A DNA stretch of 64,000 bases, taken from assembly GCA_023974075.1 (NCBI GenBank), contig CM043807.1, positions 9,973,676-10,037,675 on the forward strand, written 5' to 3'. How positions within the stretch are numbered: position 1 is the first letter of the stretch; each line of letters opens with the position of its first letter. Positions 1 to 17,116 of this stretch are shown piece by piece. Source of the stretch: Chaenocephalus aceratus. Taxonomy: Eukaryota; Chordata; Actinopteri; Perciformes; Channichthyidae. The position numbers and the translations under genes are program-made. The notes under the pieces were generated by a model. It ran no database searches. It was not told where the DNA came from and saw only the letters and a program-made list of their open reading frames with translations.

Positions 1-80
1 TTGGCTGTTAGAGGTTTGTATGAATGTCAAAGGTACACTTAAATGTCCCTCACAGGACTTGATAGTTGCTCTACCAACTG
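1..80 (-). pseudogene. ttll1 exon 8 / intron fragment in array unit 1
   Basis: The segment resembles the end of true ttll1 exon 8 and its following intron (about 3397-3460). It keeps a splice-donor-like GTGAGG (48-53) and 16 nt of exon (54-69), then runs into GCTCTACCAACTG (68-80), which matches the D-arm region of tRNA-Tyr on the plus strand. The window begins inside it. Confidence 0.8.
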
Positions 81-438
81 TTAAAAAAACATGAGCAAAT
101 AGAAGCTTCATTCGCCTTGTAGCCTGAACACTTTATTGAATGAAAACTCCTAAAAACGAGTCAAGTCAGAGATCCACTTATATATGATGACCAGTAAACA
201 AGTCCTTTTTAATAAGACAGCATTTTACTGTTCTGGTTAGTCCTACCTGATCATATCTACTGTTAGTAAACAGTACATGTTTTGCAATGCTTATTTTACG
301 TTAATGGTCAAGTATTATTTTAATTTGAAATATGATCAATATAGTAGTGAAAATGGCAGTTTAGTGTACTGAAGAAGAGTACGGATTACTGTATTTCATG
401 AAATTGTAAAAATATGAACATAAACCAGAGCAAATAAT

Positions 439-510
439 GTTTCCGCCCGGTCTCGAACCGGGGACCTTTCGCGTGTTAGGCGAACGTGATAACCACTACA
501 CTACGGAAAC
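439..510 (-). tRNA. tRNA-Val (AAC), array copy 1
   Basis: Read on the minus strand, this 72-nt sequence folds as a standard class I tRNA. The 7-bp acceptor stem starts GTTTCCG and is closed by CGGAAAC, the anticodon loop is CTAACAC (anticodon AAC), and the T-arm has GGTTCGAGACC. It matches my recollection of vertebrate tRNA-Val(AAC) almost base for base. A-box (GTGTAGTGGTTAT) and B-box regions are intact, so it should be transcribed by RNA polymerase III. Confidence 0.95.
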
Positions 511-771
511 TTGGAGCAATGATGCATTCAGGGACATCGAGTAAAGTACAATTTCAGTATAAATTACAGATAATCAGGCAACAGCAATCAAATACAGAGC
601 CAGAAGACAAAAAACATTAATACCAGAAAGGAAAATCAGAAACACAAAGCTTCACCCCAGTTCCAAGTGATATTATGTTGGTGCTTTTTCACATTTAAAT
701 GAATGTTTTTCATATTTCCAAACAAACTACTCTTTTACAACATGGTCGACTATGGGCCCCTAAAAATTCCC

Positions 772-839
772 TCCTTCGAGCCGGATTCCTGGGTTTCACC
801 TCTACAGTCCTTCCGCTCTACTAACTGAGTTATCGAAGG
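772..839 (-). pseudogene. tRNA-Tyr pseudogene, T-arm deleted and chimeric
   Basis: The acceptor ends (CCTTCGATAACTCAG and CGGCTCGAAGGA) and the anticodon region are present, but about 20 bp covering the T-arm and variable region are gone. The gene carries the 15-nt type B intron although its flanks and D-arm match the type A copy at 1987-2073. That mix suggests gene conversion or unequal exchange between neighbouring copies followed by deletion. Confidence 0.85.
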
Positions 840-994
840 GAATTGAAAAATCTCAAATCATTTTTACGGTAATGGCTGGTCTTCCCTGATCATATCTAAT
901 GATAAACAGTACAACTACAGAGAAAAACTTTTTTTTTCTGTGTGCTGATGTGCATTGTGTACGAGTGCTAAGTTAAATTGTTTAAAATTTACTG

Positions 995-1064
995 CTTCCA
1001 GTCAGATTTGAACCAGGGACCAGAGAATATAAGGAGTACTTCTCTTCTGCCAGTAGAGTCCTTC
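995..1064 (-). pseudogene. Degenerate tRNA-like segment (unit 1)
   Basis: The minus strand holds a B-box-like GGTTCAAATC about where a T-arm would be, preceded by a tRNA-sized stretch, but no acceptor stem pairs. It is repeated in the next array unit. It may be a decayed tRNA gene of unknown identity; a chance B-box is the alternative. Confidence 0.4.
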
Positions 1065-1216
1065 ATCACAAAATACAACTTCAACCATTCAGTATAGCAC
1101 AAACAGTGTGAATTATGTCAACGTACTTCCCACTTAGAGACCGATCGATTAAGTTACTGATTCTATTATACCATGGCTTTGGATGCTTTTTTTGAGTAAC
1201 CCCAGTTAAAAGCCAC

Positions 1217-1304
1217 TCCTTCGAGCCGGATTTGAACCAGCGACCTAAGGATACCTGGGTTTCACCTCTACAGTCCTCCGCTCTACCAACTGAGCTATCG
1301 AAGG
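1217..1304 (-). tRNA. tRNA-Tyr (GTA) with 15-nt intron, array copy
   Basis: On the minus strand the 88-nt gene starts CCTTCGATAGCTCAG and ends CGGCTCGAAGGA. The anticodon loop reads ACTGTAG, followed by a 15-nt insertion (AGGTGAAACCCAGGT) before ATCCTTAGG. The insertion sits at the canonical intron position, one base 3' of the anticodon, as in all vertebrate tRNA-Tyr genes. Removing it leaves a 73-nt tRNA with intact arms. This is the type B intron of the array, shared with 2451-2538. Confidence 0.93.
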
Positions 1305-1428
1305 GCACAACAACCAGTATATTCCCATACGATTGACGCTTCTATTGCCTCATTCGCCTTGAACACTTTATTGAAAAAAGCTACTCTTAAAAAAGGCTTG
1401 AAGTCAGAGACTGGCTGTCTTATCGTTC

Positions 1429-1508
1429 TTGGCTGTTAGAGGTTTGTATGAATGTCAAAGGTACACTTAAATGTCCCTCACAGGACTTGATAGTTGCTCT
1501 ACCAACTG
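1429..1508 (-). pseudogene. ttll1 exon 8 / intron fragment in array unit 2
   Basis: Same structure as 1-80: intron-side homology to ttll1, donor-like GTGAGG at 1476-1481, 16 nt of exon 8 at 1482-1497, then a tRNA-Tyr D-arm fragment. It cannot code, being only the last bases of an exon. Confidence 0.8.
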
Positions 1509-1666
1509 TTAAAAAAACATGAGCTAAAAGAAGCCTCATTCGCCTTGTAGCCTGAACACTTTATTGAATGAAAACTCCTAAAAACAAGTCAAGAGAGTAC
1601 GGAAGAGTACGGATTACTGTATTTCATGAAATTGTAAAAATATGAACATAAACCAGAGCAAATAAT

Positions 1667-1738
1667 GTTTCCGCCCGGTCTCGAACCGGGGACCTTTCGC
1701 GTGTTAGGCGAACGTGATAACCACTACACTACGGAAAC
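1667..1738 (-). tRNA. tRNA-Val (AAC), array copy 2
   Basis: Same mature sequence as the copy at 439-510, with anticodon AAC, intact stems and intact internal promoter boxes. The flanking sequence is shared with the third copy for more than 1 kb. Confidence 0.95.
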
Positions 1739-1986
1739 TTGGTGCCAATGGTGCATTCAGGGACATCCAGTAAAGTACAATCTCAGTATAAATTAATCTG
1801 TAGTAAAGATAGTCAGGTAACAGCAATCAAATACAGAGCCAGAAGACAAAAAACATTAATACCAATAAAGGAAAGACAAACATAACTTCAGCCGAGTTCC
1901 AAGTGACATGTAAATTAACGTGTTCCATGTTTTCAAACAAACTACTCTTGTACAACATGGTCAACTATGAGTCCCGCAAAACTCCC

Positions 1987-2073
1987 TCCTTCGAGCCGGA
2001 TTTGAACCAGCGACCTAAGGATGTCTGATTTTCCAACTACAGTCCTCCGCTCTACTAACTGAGTTATCGAAGG
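1987..2073 (-). tRNA. tRNA-Tyr (GTA) with 14-nt intron, possibly weakened
   Basis: 87 nt on the minus strand with anticodon GTA and a different, 14-nt intron (TTGGAAAATCAGAC, type A). The D-arm reads GATAACTCAGTTAGTAGAGC, so it differs from the normal sequence at two positions, one of them in the conserved GG of the D-loop. It may be a poorly working copy. The copy at 3221-3307 has the same intron with a normal D-arm. Confidence 0.8.
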
Positions 2074-2228
2074 GAATTGAAAAATCTCAAATCATTTTTA
2101 CGGTAATGGCTGGTCTTCCCTGATCATATCTAATGATAAACAGTACAACTACAGAGAAAAACTTTTTTTTTCTGTGTGCTGATGTGCATCGTGTACGAGT
2201 GCTAAGTTAAATTGTTTAAAAGGTACTG

Positions 2229-2298
2229 CTTCCAGTCAGATTTGAACCAGGGACCAGAGAATATAAGGAGTACTTCTCTTCTGCCAGTAGAGTCCTTC
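2229..2298 (-). pseudogene. Degenerate tRNA-like segment (unit 2)
   Basis: Near-identical to 995-1064, one array unit to the right, with the same B-box-like GGTTCAAATC and no pairing acceptor stem. Confidence 0.4.
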
Positions 2299-2450
2299 AT
2301 CACAAAATACAGCTTCTACCATTCAGTATAGCACAAACTGTGTGAATTATGTCAACGTACTTCCCACTTAGAGACCGATCGATTAAGTTACTGATTCTAT
2401 TATACCATGGCTTTGGATGCTTTTTTTGAGTAACCCCAGTTAAAAGCCAC

Positions 2451-2538
2451 TCCTTCGAGCCGGATTTGAACCAGCGACCTAAGGATACCTGGGTTTCACC
2501 TCTACAGTCCTCCGCTCTACCAACTGAGCTATCGAAGG
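2451..2538 (-). tRNA. tRNA-Tyr (GTA) with 15-nt intron, array copy
   Basis: Same as 1217-1304, displaced by exactly one 1234-bp unit. Intact acceptor, D, anticodon and T arms with the type B intron. Confidence 0.93.
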
Positions 2539-2662
2539 GCACAACAACCAGTATATTCCCATACGATTGACGCTTCTATTGCCTCATTCGCCTTGAACAC
2601 TTTATTGAAAAAAGCTACTCTTAAAAAAGGCTTGAAGTCAGAGACTGGCTGTCTTATCGTTC

Positions 2663-2742
2663 TTGGCTGTTAGAGGTTTGTATGAATGTCAAAGGTACAC
2701 TTAAATGTCCCTCACAGGACTTGATAGTTGCTCTACCAACTG
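2663..2742 (-). pseudogene. ttll1 exon 8 / intron fragment in array unit 3
   Basis: Third copy of the exon-fragment/tRNA-Tyr junction, 1234 bp after the second. The junction is identical in all three, so it predates the tandem amplification. Confidence 0.8.
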
Positions 2743-2900
2743 TTAAAAAAACATGAGCTAAAAGAAGCCTCATTCGCCTTGTAGCCTGAACACTTTATTG
2801 AATGAAAACTCCTAAAAACAAGTCAAGAGAGTACGGAAGAGTACGGATTACTGTATTTCATGAAATTGTAAAAATATGTACATAAACCAGAGCAAATAAT

Positions 2901-2972
2901 GTTTCCGCCCGGTCTCGAACCGGGGACCTTTCGCGTGTTAGGCGAACGTGATAACCACTACACTACGGAAAC
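2901..2972 (-). tRNA. tRNA-Val (AAC), array copy 3
   Basis: Same mature sequence as the other two array copies, 1234 bp after copy 2. No disabling change is visible. Confidence 0.95.
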
Positions 2973-3220
2973 TTGGTGCCAATGGTGCATTCAGGGACAT
3001 CCAGTAAAGTACAATCTCAGTATAAATTAATCTGTAGTAAAGATAGTCAGGTAACAGCAATCAAATACAGAGCCAGAAGACAAAAAACATTAATACCAAT
3101 AAAGGAAAGACAAACATAACTTCAGCCGAGTTCCAAGTGACATGTAAATTAACGTGTTCCATGTTTTCAAACAAACTACTCTTGTACAACATGGTCAACT
3201 ATGGGTCCCTCAAAACTCCC

Positions 3221-3307
3221 TCCTTCGAGCCGGATTTGAACCAGCGACCTAAGGATGTCTGATTTTCCAACTACAGTCCTCCGCTCTACCAACTGAGCTA
3301 TCGAAGG
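3221..3307 (-). tRNA. tRNA-Tyr (GTA) with 14-nt intron, array copy
   Basis: 87 nt on the minus strand with intact D-arm (GATAGCTCAGTTGGTAGAGC), anticodon GTA, the 14-nt type A intron and an intact T-arm and acceptor. It is the right-hand end of the array, about 140 bp from ttll1 exon 8. Confidence 0.93.
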
Positions 3308-3443
3308 GTGCAATTTACTTCCAAACCAGAAAGCAACTTAAGCTGAAGTAACTGTAGAAGACAAACTCTTCAAGGATATTTTTAGCAGCTATGTGACCCT
3401 TCTTGGAGTTGTGAATGTATAAGGTAGACCTGAATGTCACTCA

Positions 3444-11079
<7,636 letters not shown>

Positions 11080-11083
11080 TTAA

Positions 11084-12009
11084 AGGTCCCATGTCATGGC
11101 CATTTCTACTGATCATAATTCCATTGTTGAGGTCTGATTGGTCAGCTCGCCCACTCTGTTCTGATGAGCACCGTTACGGCCCGTCCACACAGCGGCGTGC
11201 GTTGACGCTTGCCGGCGGGCGTGTCTGACACTCGAACAACAACCAATCACATGAATCTCCCGCCCCTGACACACAAGCAGCGGTTTGATTGGCTAGAGCT
11301 TGTACTGGCATATGATTCGATTGGCTGACGCTTCTGCCGAGGCGTCAAAAGTTCCGCTTCCCACGATGCAGTTCGGCTAAAAGTGACGTCACCCCCGTTC
11401 AAAGTGAATGGGCAGAAGCGTTGGAAGCTTCAACGCACGCCGCTGTGTGGACGGGCCGTTACAGCGGATCATCAGTGATTATGTGTTACAATGGCGTTAG
11501 CAACCAGAAAATGACACCAGTAATGACAAACAGATGAGAATGCTGCGTGGGGTCTGGGTGCAGTGTTGGCGGGACGTTGCGCGGCTCGCTGCTGCGAGGA
11601 GCGGACAGTGTGAGCTGGGTTCATGTCCTGCTTGCTGCGTGGGGCCTGCGAGACATCGCCAATGGACGCAGGAAGGGGGCTGCGAGGCTCCACTAGCACC
11701 CCCCCCCCCCCCAGCGCATCACAGTTTCGCCGCTGAGAGAGTGTGTGTCTGTGAGGAGCTCCACGGATTGGTCCATTTGGACCAATGGGTCCATTTGGGT
11801 CTGGTCACGTCACTGTACCCAGGAAGAAAAAGAGAAATCTCCAACGAGGCGTTCTGGGGCAGCATAGACAGGTATTTTCTGTGTTAGAGTTTTACTCGCT
11901 ACAGGGTGTACTTTGAGGGTTTGTGACTCTGCACACCGTTTACATGCAGAAAAACCTTCATAACACACAAGGGGATGGGTAATAACCAGCAAAGCATGAC
12001 ATTGGACCT
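11084..12009. mobile_element. TTAA-target DNA transposon (Kolobok- or piggyBac-like)
   Basis: TTAA at 11080-11083 and 12010-12013 bounds termini AGGTCCCATGTCATG and the near inverse CATGACATTGGACCT. TTAA duplication is a property of the Kolobok and piggyBac superfamilies. The CCC end typical of piggyBac is absent, so Kolobok-like is my preference. No intact transposase is seen; the element carries a second insertion. Confidence 0.75.
11178..11457. mobile_element. 280-bp MITE nested in the TTAA element
   Basis: Termini GGCCCGTCCACACAGCGGCG and its exact inverse CGCCGCTGTGTGGACGGGCC are bounded by GTTAC on both sides (11173-11177 and 11458-11462). The inverted repeats extend at least 30 bp. 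It is too short to code for anything; superfamily not determined. Confidence 0.85.
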
Positions 12010-12606
12010 TTAAGTAAAAGTAGAAGTACCAGAGTATAGGAATACTCTGTAACAAGTAAAAGTCCTGCAATCAAAATGTTACTCAAGTAAAAGTACAAAA
12101 GGATTAGCATCAAAATATACTTAAAGTACCAAAAGTAAAAGTACTCATTATGCAGATTGGACCATTTCAGCTTAATATAAATAACATGTCTTTATTATAA
12201 TTATTGATGCATTCAAGTGTTATTAAAGCTGGTAAAGGTGCAGCTAGTTTTAATGACTTTGTATACTGCAGGGTAGCTTGTGAATTTAGTCCAGGTGTAA
12301 CTAAAGTAGTATTTAAGTGATATATTTGTATCATTAATCCAAAATTGCCAAGTAAATAAAGGCACAAAATAAATGTAGTGGAGTAAAAGTACACAATTAA
12401 TCTCTGAATTGTAGTAGAGTAGAATTACAAAGTAACAACCACATCAAATACTCAAGTAGAGTAACTCAAGTACCTCACAATTGTAATTAAGTACAGTATT
12501 TGAGTACATATTTGTAGTTACTTTACGACACTTCAATGCACAGATATTACAGAGACAGAGCCTAGGAGAAAGCATGCAGCTAGCGTGCAGTACAGCAGTC
12601 ACCTAC

Positions 12607-12800
12607 CTGCAGAAAAATGTCAGGAAACAGCGAGTCATCAGCAGCAGCTAGCCGGGCAGCCTCTGTTAGCAGGCGGCTGGAAACACCCAGCACTGCTGCA
12701 GAGCATCACCAGCACGGTGATGCAAACTCACCACACTGTCGTTAGTTAGCTAAACTCATAGCGAAAAACAGAGACACGTTGTCAACACTGCTAATAGCAC
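12607..12800 (-). promoter_or_regulatory. Probable ttll1 first noncoding exon and promoter region
   Basis: On the minus strand a good splice donor (CAG followed by GTAGGT, with the GT at 12606-12605) precedes the large intron upstream of the first coding exon. That exon has an acceptor at 11002-11001 (CCCCAG). The region 12540-12900 is not repeat-like. The exon's 5' end cannot be read from sequence alone. Confidence 0.4.
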
Positions 12801-13101
12801 AAGCTAACAGTAATAACAGCTTCCATGATGTGTTAAAGCGAACAGGCTAACGGTACATGTCCCGGGCGGTGTGGTGTCGTGAAGATGTACACAGCGACGC
12901 CCACCTCTCACTTCACAATAAAAGTATTGTAACGTAATAAAGCTTACAATAAGATTTAATTATATTTAAAGAGTTTTTTAAAGGAGAATTTCTCCAAAAT
13001 GTTAAACGACGTCGGTATGGGCTTGGTCTTTCCGGGAGAATAAATAACCTAGCAACCGAGGACGCAGTGGCGTCATTGCAAGATATCATCACCACAGTGT
13101 A

Positions 13102-13115
13102 CCAGCAGGGGGCAG
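13102..13115 (+). promoter_or_regulatory. CTCF-like motif (forward)
   Basis: CCAGCAGGGGGCAG is a perfect match to the vertebrate CTCF core consensus CCASYAGRKGGC. It lies in the head-to-head interval between ttll1 and bik. Confidence 0.55.
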
Positions 13116-15054
13116 TGTATGAAATGCATTAAACAGCCTGATGTTTACCGAAGATCATTGTGAATACATTCTGTAAATATATTACACACCGTCCAAATTA
13201 ATCCCTAAGATGTTGTACAAGGGTGACATGTATGTTACTTACTGTGTTTATAGGTTTTTGGTACACAGCGTTCAAAATACCATCAATATTTTAAGGCAAG
13301 GCATCTGTACAGCACATTCTATACACCAATGCAATGCAATGTGCTTTACGAAGTGATATAAATACTGCACATGTTTTACATTTTTATATAGCAGAAATAT
13401 TCGAGGTCTGTGTTGCATTCTAAATGTTGCTTGAAAAGTAGAAGGTAGAGATATTTTGGATGTCATTCTGTATCCCCCTTGTTTTTATTTAATTGGAACA
13501 TGCACCATAAGCAACTATTATAAAATATAACAACTTAAATATTGTATGGACATCATCATGATATATTTTTTTAGTACAAATGTGGTTTTATTTGCTAAAA
13601 GAATACATAGAGTTGAGTACATGTACAGTTGTATTTGGCTGACCGTGAACTATATTGAATATGTGCATATTTTAGACCTTACATGACTGATTTAATCGTA
13701 ACATGTGTGTGGAAAGAATATTCTTTTAAATTGTATGTCAACTATGAACCTAGTTGTATATGAGGTGGATTCACATACAACTGTTTTCCACTTGTTTATA
13801 CTGTATGATCTGTCTGTCTTACGTGTTGCTGATATGTCGCCCCCTGGCGGTCAGTGTTTGCAGCAGCAGGTAAAGGCGTGGTCAGTCACATCGTGGCAGT
13901 TACCTGAGAGCAACAAGATTAAAGGACGCTGCTGTAAGTACAGGAAAAACTCTTTACGAATATGTATTCATTTCATTACCTACCTAACATTTAAACTATT
14001 ATGTCTTTATATGTATTACAGGGCGGCGTCTACTTTAATCTACACACAAGGTAGGTTTTAGTTTATTTTGTATTTGTTATTGTGCCTTCACCTGTTGGCC
14101 TTCTGTCTGGAGCATTTATATCCGTTTAATATAATGACACTAATCCAACATCATACAATACCCTAGTTAATTTGTAAATGTAGTAAGTCATTTCAAATGA
14201 TTTTATATCTGTGGGATTAATGTGTATTTAATGTGTGTGATCTTCAAAACGACCTTTGTTTGCTTTGGGTAAGAAGGATGACTTCATCTCTTTGTTATGA
14301 CAATATGGCAAATGAGTATAGGCTTTTACACAATTAAAACTCCAAACTGTCGTCTGGGTATTTTATTTTAGATCTAAAGCTATGATTATATCATTATAGG
14401 TTCCTTAACTATAAAATCATAGCTCAGGGCTATATTTTTGATGGTATTATTGTCGTCAAATTAACTGTAAAGATAAGTGCATATTTCCGCACAGGGAATT
14501 TTTTGTTCTTAGGTAATAAGAAAACTACTGTAAAATCTAAAACCAAGACATTTTGTATTTCTTCTAGGTAAGGCAGTTTGGTTGATTTGAGTTATGTAAA
14601 TGCCTCATTTGCATTGAAGGCACATGAGTGCAGGTGGGAACAGGAAGTGCTCTGAGGACAGGGAACACACCTGATCTTTTTGGGGAAAATAACAAGTCAT
14701 AAAACCAGTAATAAAACTAGATTAGATACACAGATTCTTGCATAAACTAGATCTAAATATTCACACTTGTGTTAATGTAGGCTACAACCAGCCAGCAGAT
14801 GAGGTCATCTCTTCAGATCTGGAAGAGCCTGTTTTGTCTACCTGGTTTTGTCTCCGATAACACATCCACAACCTATCCGGGTCACATGAGCCAGTATTTA
14901 CACAGCCTGTTTATGAACGTTGGGAGTCGAGCAGCAAAACACTTTTTTTCACCATGGAGCCATTACCTCATCTGCATGGCTGATGAAGCTCTAGGAACCC
15001 TTTCTTACATATGAATCATTTGAATAAAACCGGTTTCTCTTAGCAGAAAACAAG
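13116..15054. other. bik upstream region and probable 5' UTR intron(s)
   Basis: No coding exon is recognisable. Possible donors at 13935 and 14050 (GTAAGT, GTAGGT) could end noncoding first exons of bik, because the coding exon at 15055 is preceded by a splice acceptor (TTAGCAG, ending 15046) rather than a promoter. The rest looks like AT-rich noncoding sequence. Confidence 0.5.
13838..13850 (-). promoter_or_regulatory. CTCF-like motif (reverse)
   Basis: On the minus strand CCGCCAGGGGGCG closely matches the CTCF core. It is about 720 bp from the forward motif at 13102 and points towards it. Confidence 0.5.
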
Positions 15055-16480
15055 ATGGTGGAGCAAACTAGACAGCCAAGGCGCGTGGTGTCCCTGCAGG
15101 CTGGACTTGGGGAAGGGGACACTGACGTCCTGCTAGACGTGAACCTCAGGTATTCCCCAAATCAGTGAGAAAAACAACAACAACAACAACAACAATAATG
15201 CTCAGACAGACGTCAAGTGGGATCAATTGTACCAAAAGAACAGTGGTTGATGGTCAACAATTACATTTATTTAAGTAGGCTACTGTGCCTAAGTTTGATT
15301 TGGGAGTACTTGTATTTAACTCGAGTATTTACATTTTCTTCTATTTTATACTCATATACTTACTTGTAGTATATATATACTACACTCTAATAAAGAGCCA
15401 AATATTGTACTGACTACTTTTATTTGATACATCTAGCTACTTTTAAGATTATACAATAAATAATAGGAATAATATATAATGAACCAAGTTTATAAAATCA
15501 GATATTGATCCCTTGGTGATATTCACAAGCTCAGCATTATGCAAAGAAAATAAAGCTTCTCCTTTACTGGCAGCAACTTTAAAGTAATTGGGTTTTGTTT
15601 TAACATCTAATTTATATGAAAAAATCCCCCAAAATGTGGTACATGCTACTACTTTTTCCTCAAAGTGTGTATGAGAAGGGTAACATTGTGAACATAACTG
15701 AATCAGAGTGATTGTGGTTACCCTGCAGGATAAATGACAGGGCTGCGCGGGCCTTTGGGAGCCAGTTGGCTGCGATTGGAGACCAGATGGACCAGGAATG
15801 GGCCGGCAGGCGGACCCCCTGGCTCCCCCCTCCTCTCCACATGCTGAGACCTGCACAGGCCCTGACCAGGACCATATACCGGTATAACATCTGTTACAAA
15901 GAACATCTACTCCACCTCAACAGTTAAGTGACTGGCTGATAAAACATTGGTGTTTTTCTCTTCCAGGGATATCCACAGGCAGTTGTGGGGCTTCCAGGGC
16001 CTGTCTGCAGGGGTGAAGGCCTGGATAGAGAGCACTGCACCTGGGCAGGGGATCTTCAGAGCGGACGCCTGGGCAGCCTGGGTAAAACGTATTCCGTCGT
16101 ATTTTATCTGTCTCAAGTGATCTTTTCTAATTGCACAAAATCAGGGTTGTATGGTGTTTCACGACTACAATTTAAGCAATATTAAGGTATAAAATATAAA
16201 AAATGTCCAATATTGACCAAACCTTTAAAACTCTTTACTAACCCTGTACAAAACATAATTTATATGCATGCACATTTTTCCCTTCACATTCAACATGTCT
16301 TATCGCAATGCTATTTGAAACTTGGGGCCAAATTATCCAAACAATATCATTTAATTTTCTTTCTTTTCACAGGTGTCCAATTTAAAACCAGTAGCCTGCG
16401 CTGGCTGGACCAGAGGAGCACTGGGGACGGTGGCGCTGGTGGCTGCAGTCGCCATTTTCACTGCAATGTGGAAGGAATAA
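15055..16480 (+). CDS. bik: bik, BH3-only BCL2-interacting killer
   Basis: BIK is a pro-apoptotic BH3-only protein of the ER and mitochondrial membranes that binds and neutralises BCL2-type survival proteins. Four coding exons read in frame: 15055-15149, 15729-15881, 15967-16081 and 16373-16480 (TAA at 16478-16480), giving 156 residues, close to human BIK (160). Residues 45-53 (LAAIGDQMD) form the BH3 core, with the invariant Leu, Gly-Asp and second Asp. Residues 136-152 are a hydrophobic tail anchor (GALGTVALVAAVAIFTAMW) ending in a short KE. Sequence conservation beyond these is poor, as is normal for BIK. The assignment is strongly backed by position: TTLL1-BIK-MCAT is also the human 22q13 order. 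Convergent with mcat. Confidence 0.9.
15255..15475. repeat. AAGTA-rich repeat fragment in bik intron 1
   Basis: Words such as TTTATTTAAGTA, ACTTGTATTTAACTCGAGTATTT and TTTTATTTGATA resemble the family at 12010-12535 and 22430-22912, but the match is patchy. Probably an old, diverged fragment. Confidence 0.45.
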
Positions 16481-17116
16481 AAAGCCTAAAAAAAGGGCCA
16501 TAAGCAGGACTTTTGGGCCATTATATCTTTGACAAAAAAAGTTTGCAAATGAATCACTATTATTACTTACTGATTTGTTTCTGCTGTTTACTTTGAATTC
16601 TCTTTTTTTGTATACTATTTTGATTGCATTTAAAATTATATGACCAGAAACAGGAGTAAAAAAGAGTTAAATTAGTTGTGTGAAAATTGTTTGAATTGGT
16701 TTTACAGTGTTGCCCGAAGAGATGGCCAGCGTATTGTAGCAGTGACATGTTTCACAGATGTATTAATGTAAAAACTAATATTTTACCCATGAATGTACTG
16801 TTGCTGGCCTGCAGTCTTTATCCAGATTTGTTCTTACGGGTTTAAGAGGCCACATTTTTTACAAATTATAAGTAACCCGGCTTAATATAAAATGAAGGGA
16901 GCTGGACTTTCTGTGTCAGATTTGAACATGCTTTTTCATGTGATGCAAATAAACTTCTAAATGATGACATTTTGCAATTTCAATAATAAAAAATATTTAA
17001 TTACACAATGATAATACACTTACAAGACCATACGAAGCAACCACAGGAGCTTATAGGTCTTTCTGTTGGTGTCCACACACACACGCGCATGTGTTGACCT
17101 CCACACCTCTTCATAT
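16481..17116. other. bik 3' UTR and convergent intergenic region
   Basis: An AATAAA lies at about 16946-16951 in GCAAATAAACTTC, a plausible polyadenylation signal for bik. On the minus strand the AT-rich stretch near 16980-17000 could serve mcat. Nothing else is seen. Confidence 0.5.

Larger units (their letters stand above)
1..3307. repeat. Tandem array of tRNA-Val/tRNA-Tyr units (period about 1.23 kb)
   Basis: Equivalent landmarks recur at a fixed spacing: tRNA-Val at 439, 1667 and 2901 (1228 and 1234 bp apart), tRNA-Tyr at 1217 and 2451 (1234) and at 1987 and 3221 (1234). The first unit differs by indels and the second and third are nearly identical, so the last duplication is recent. Each unit contains, left to right, a ttll1 exon-derived fragment, tRNA-Val, tRNA-Tyr with a 14-nt intron, a degenerate tRNA-like segment and tRNA-Tyr with a 15-nt intron. 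All tRNA genes are on the minus strand, the strand of ttll1. Confidence 0.93.

Noticed and set aside
1081..2542. Repeated 75-80 codon frames on the minus strand
   Set aside because: They run across tRNA-Tyr genes and their flanks in two array units; the apparent protein is translated tRNA.
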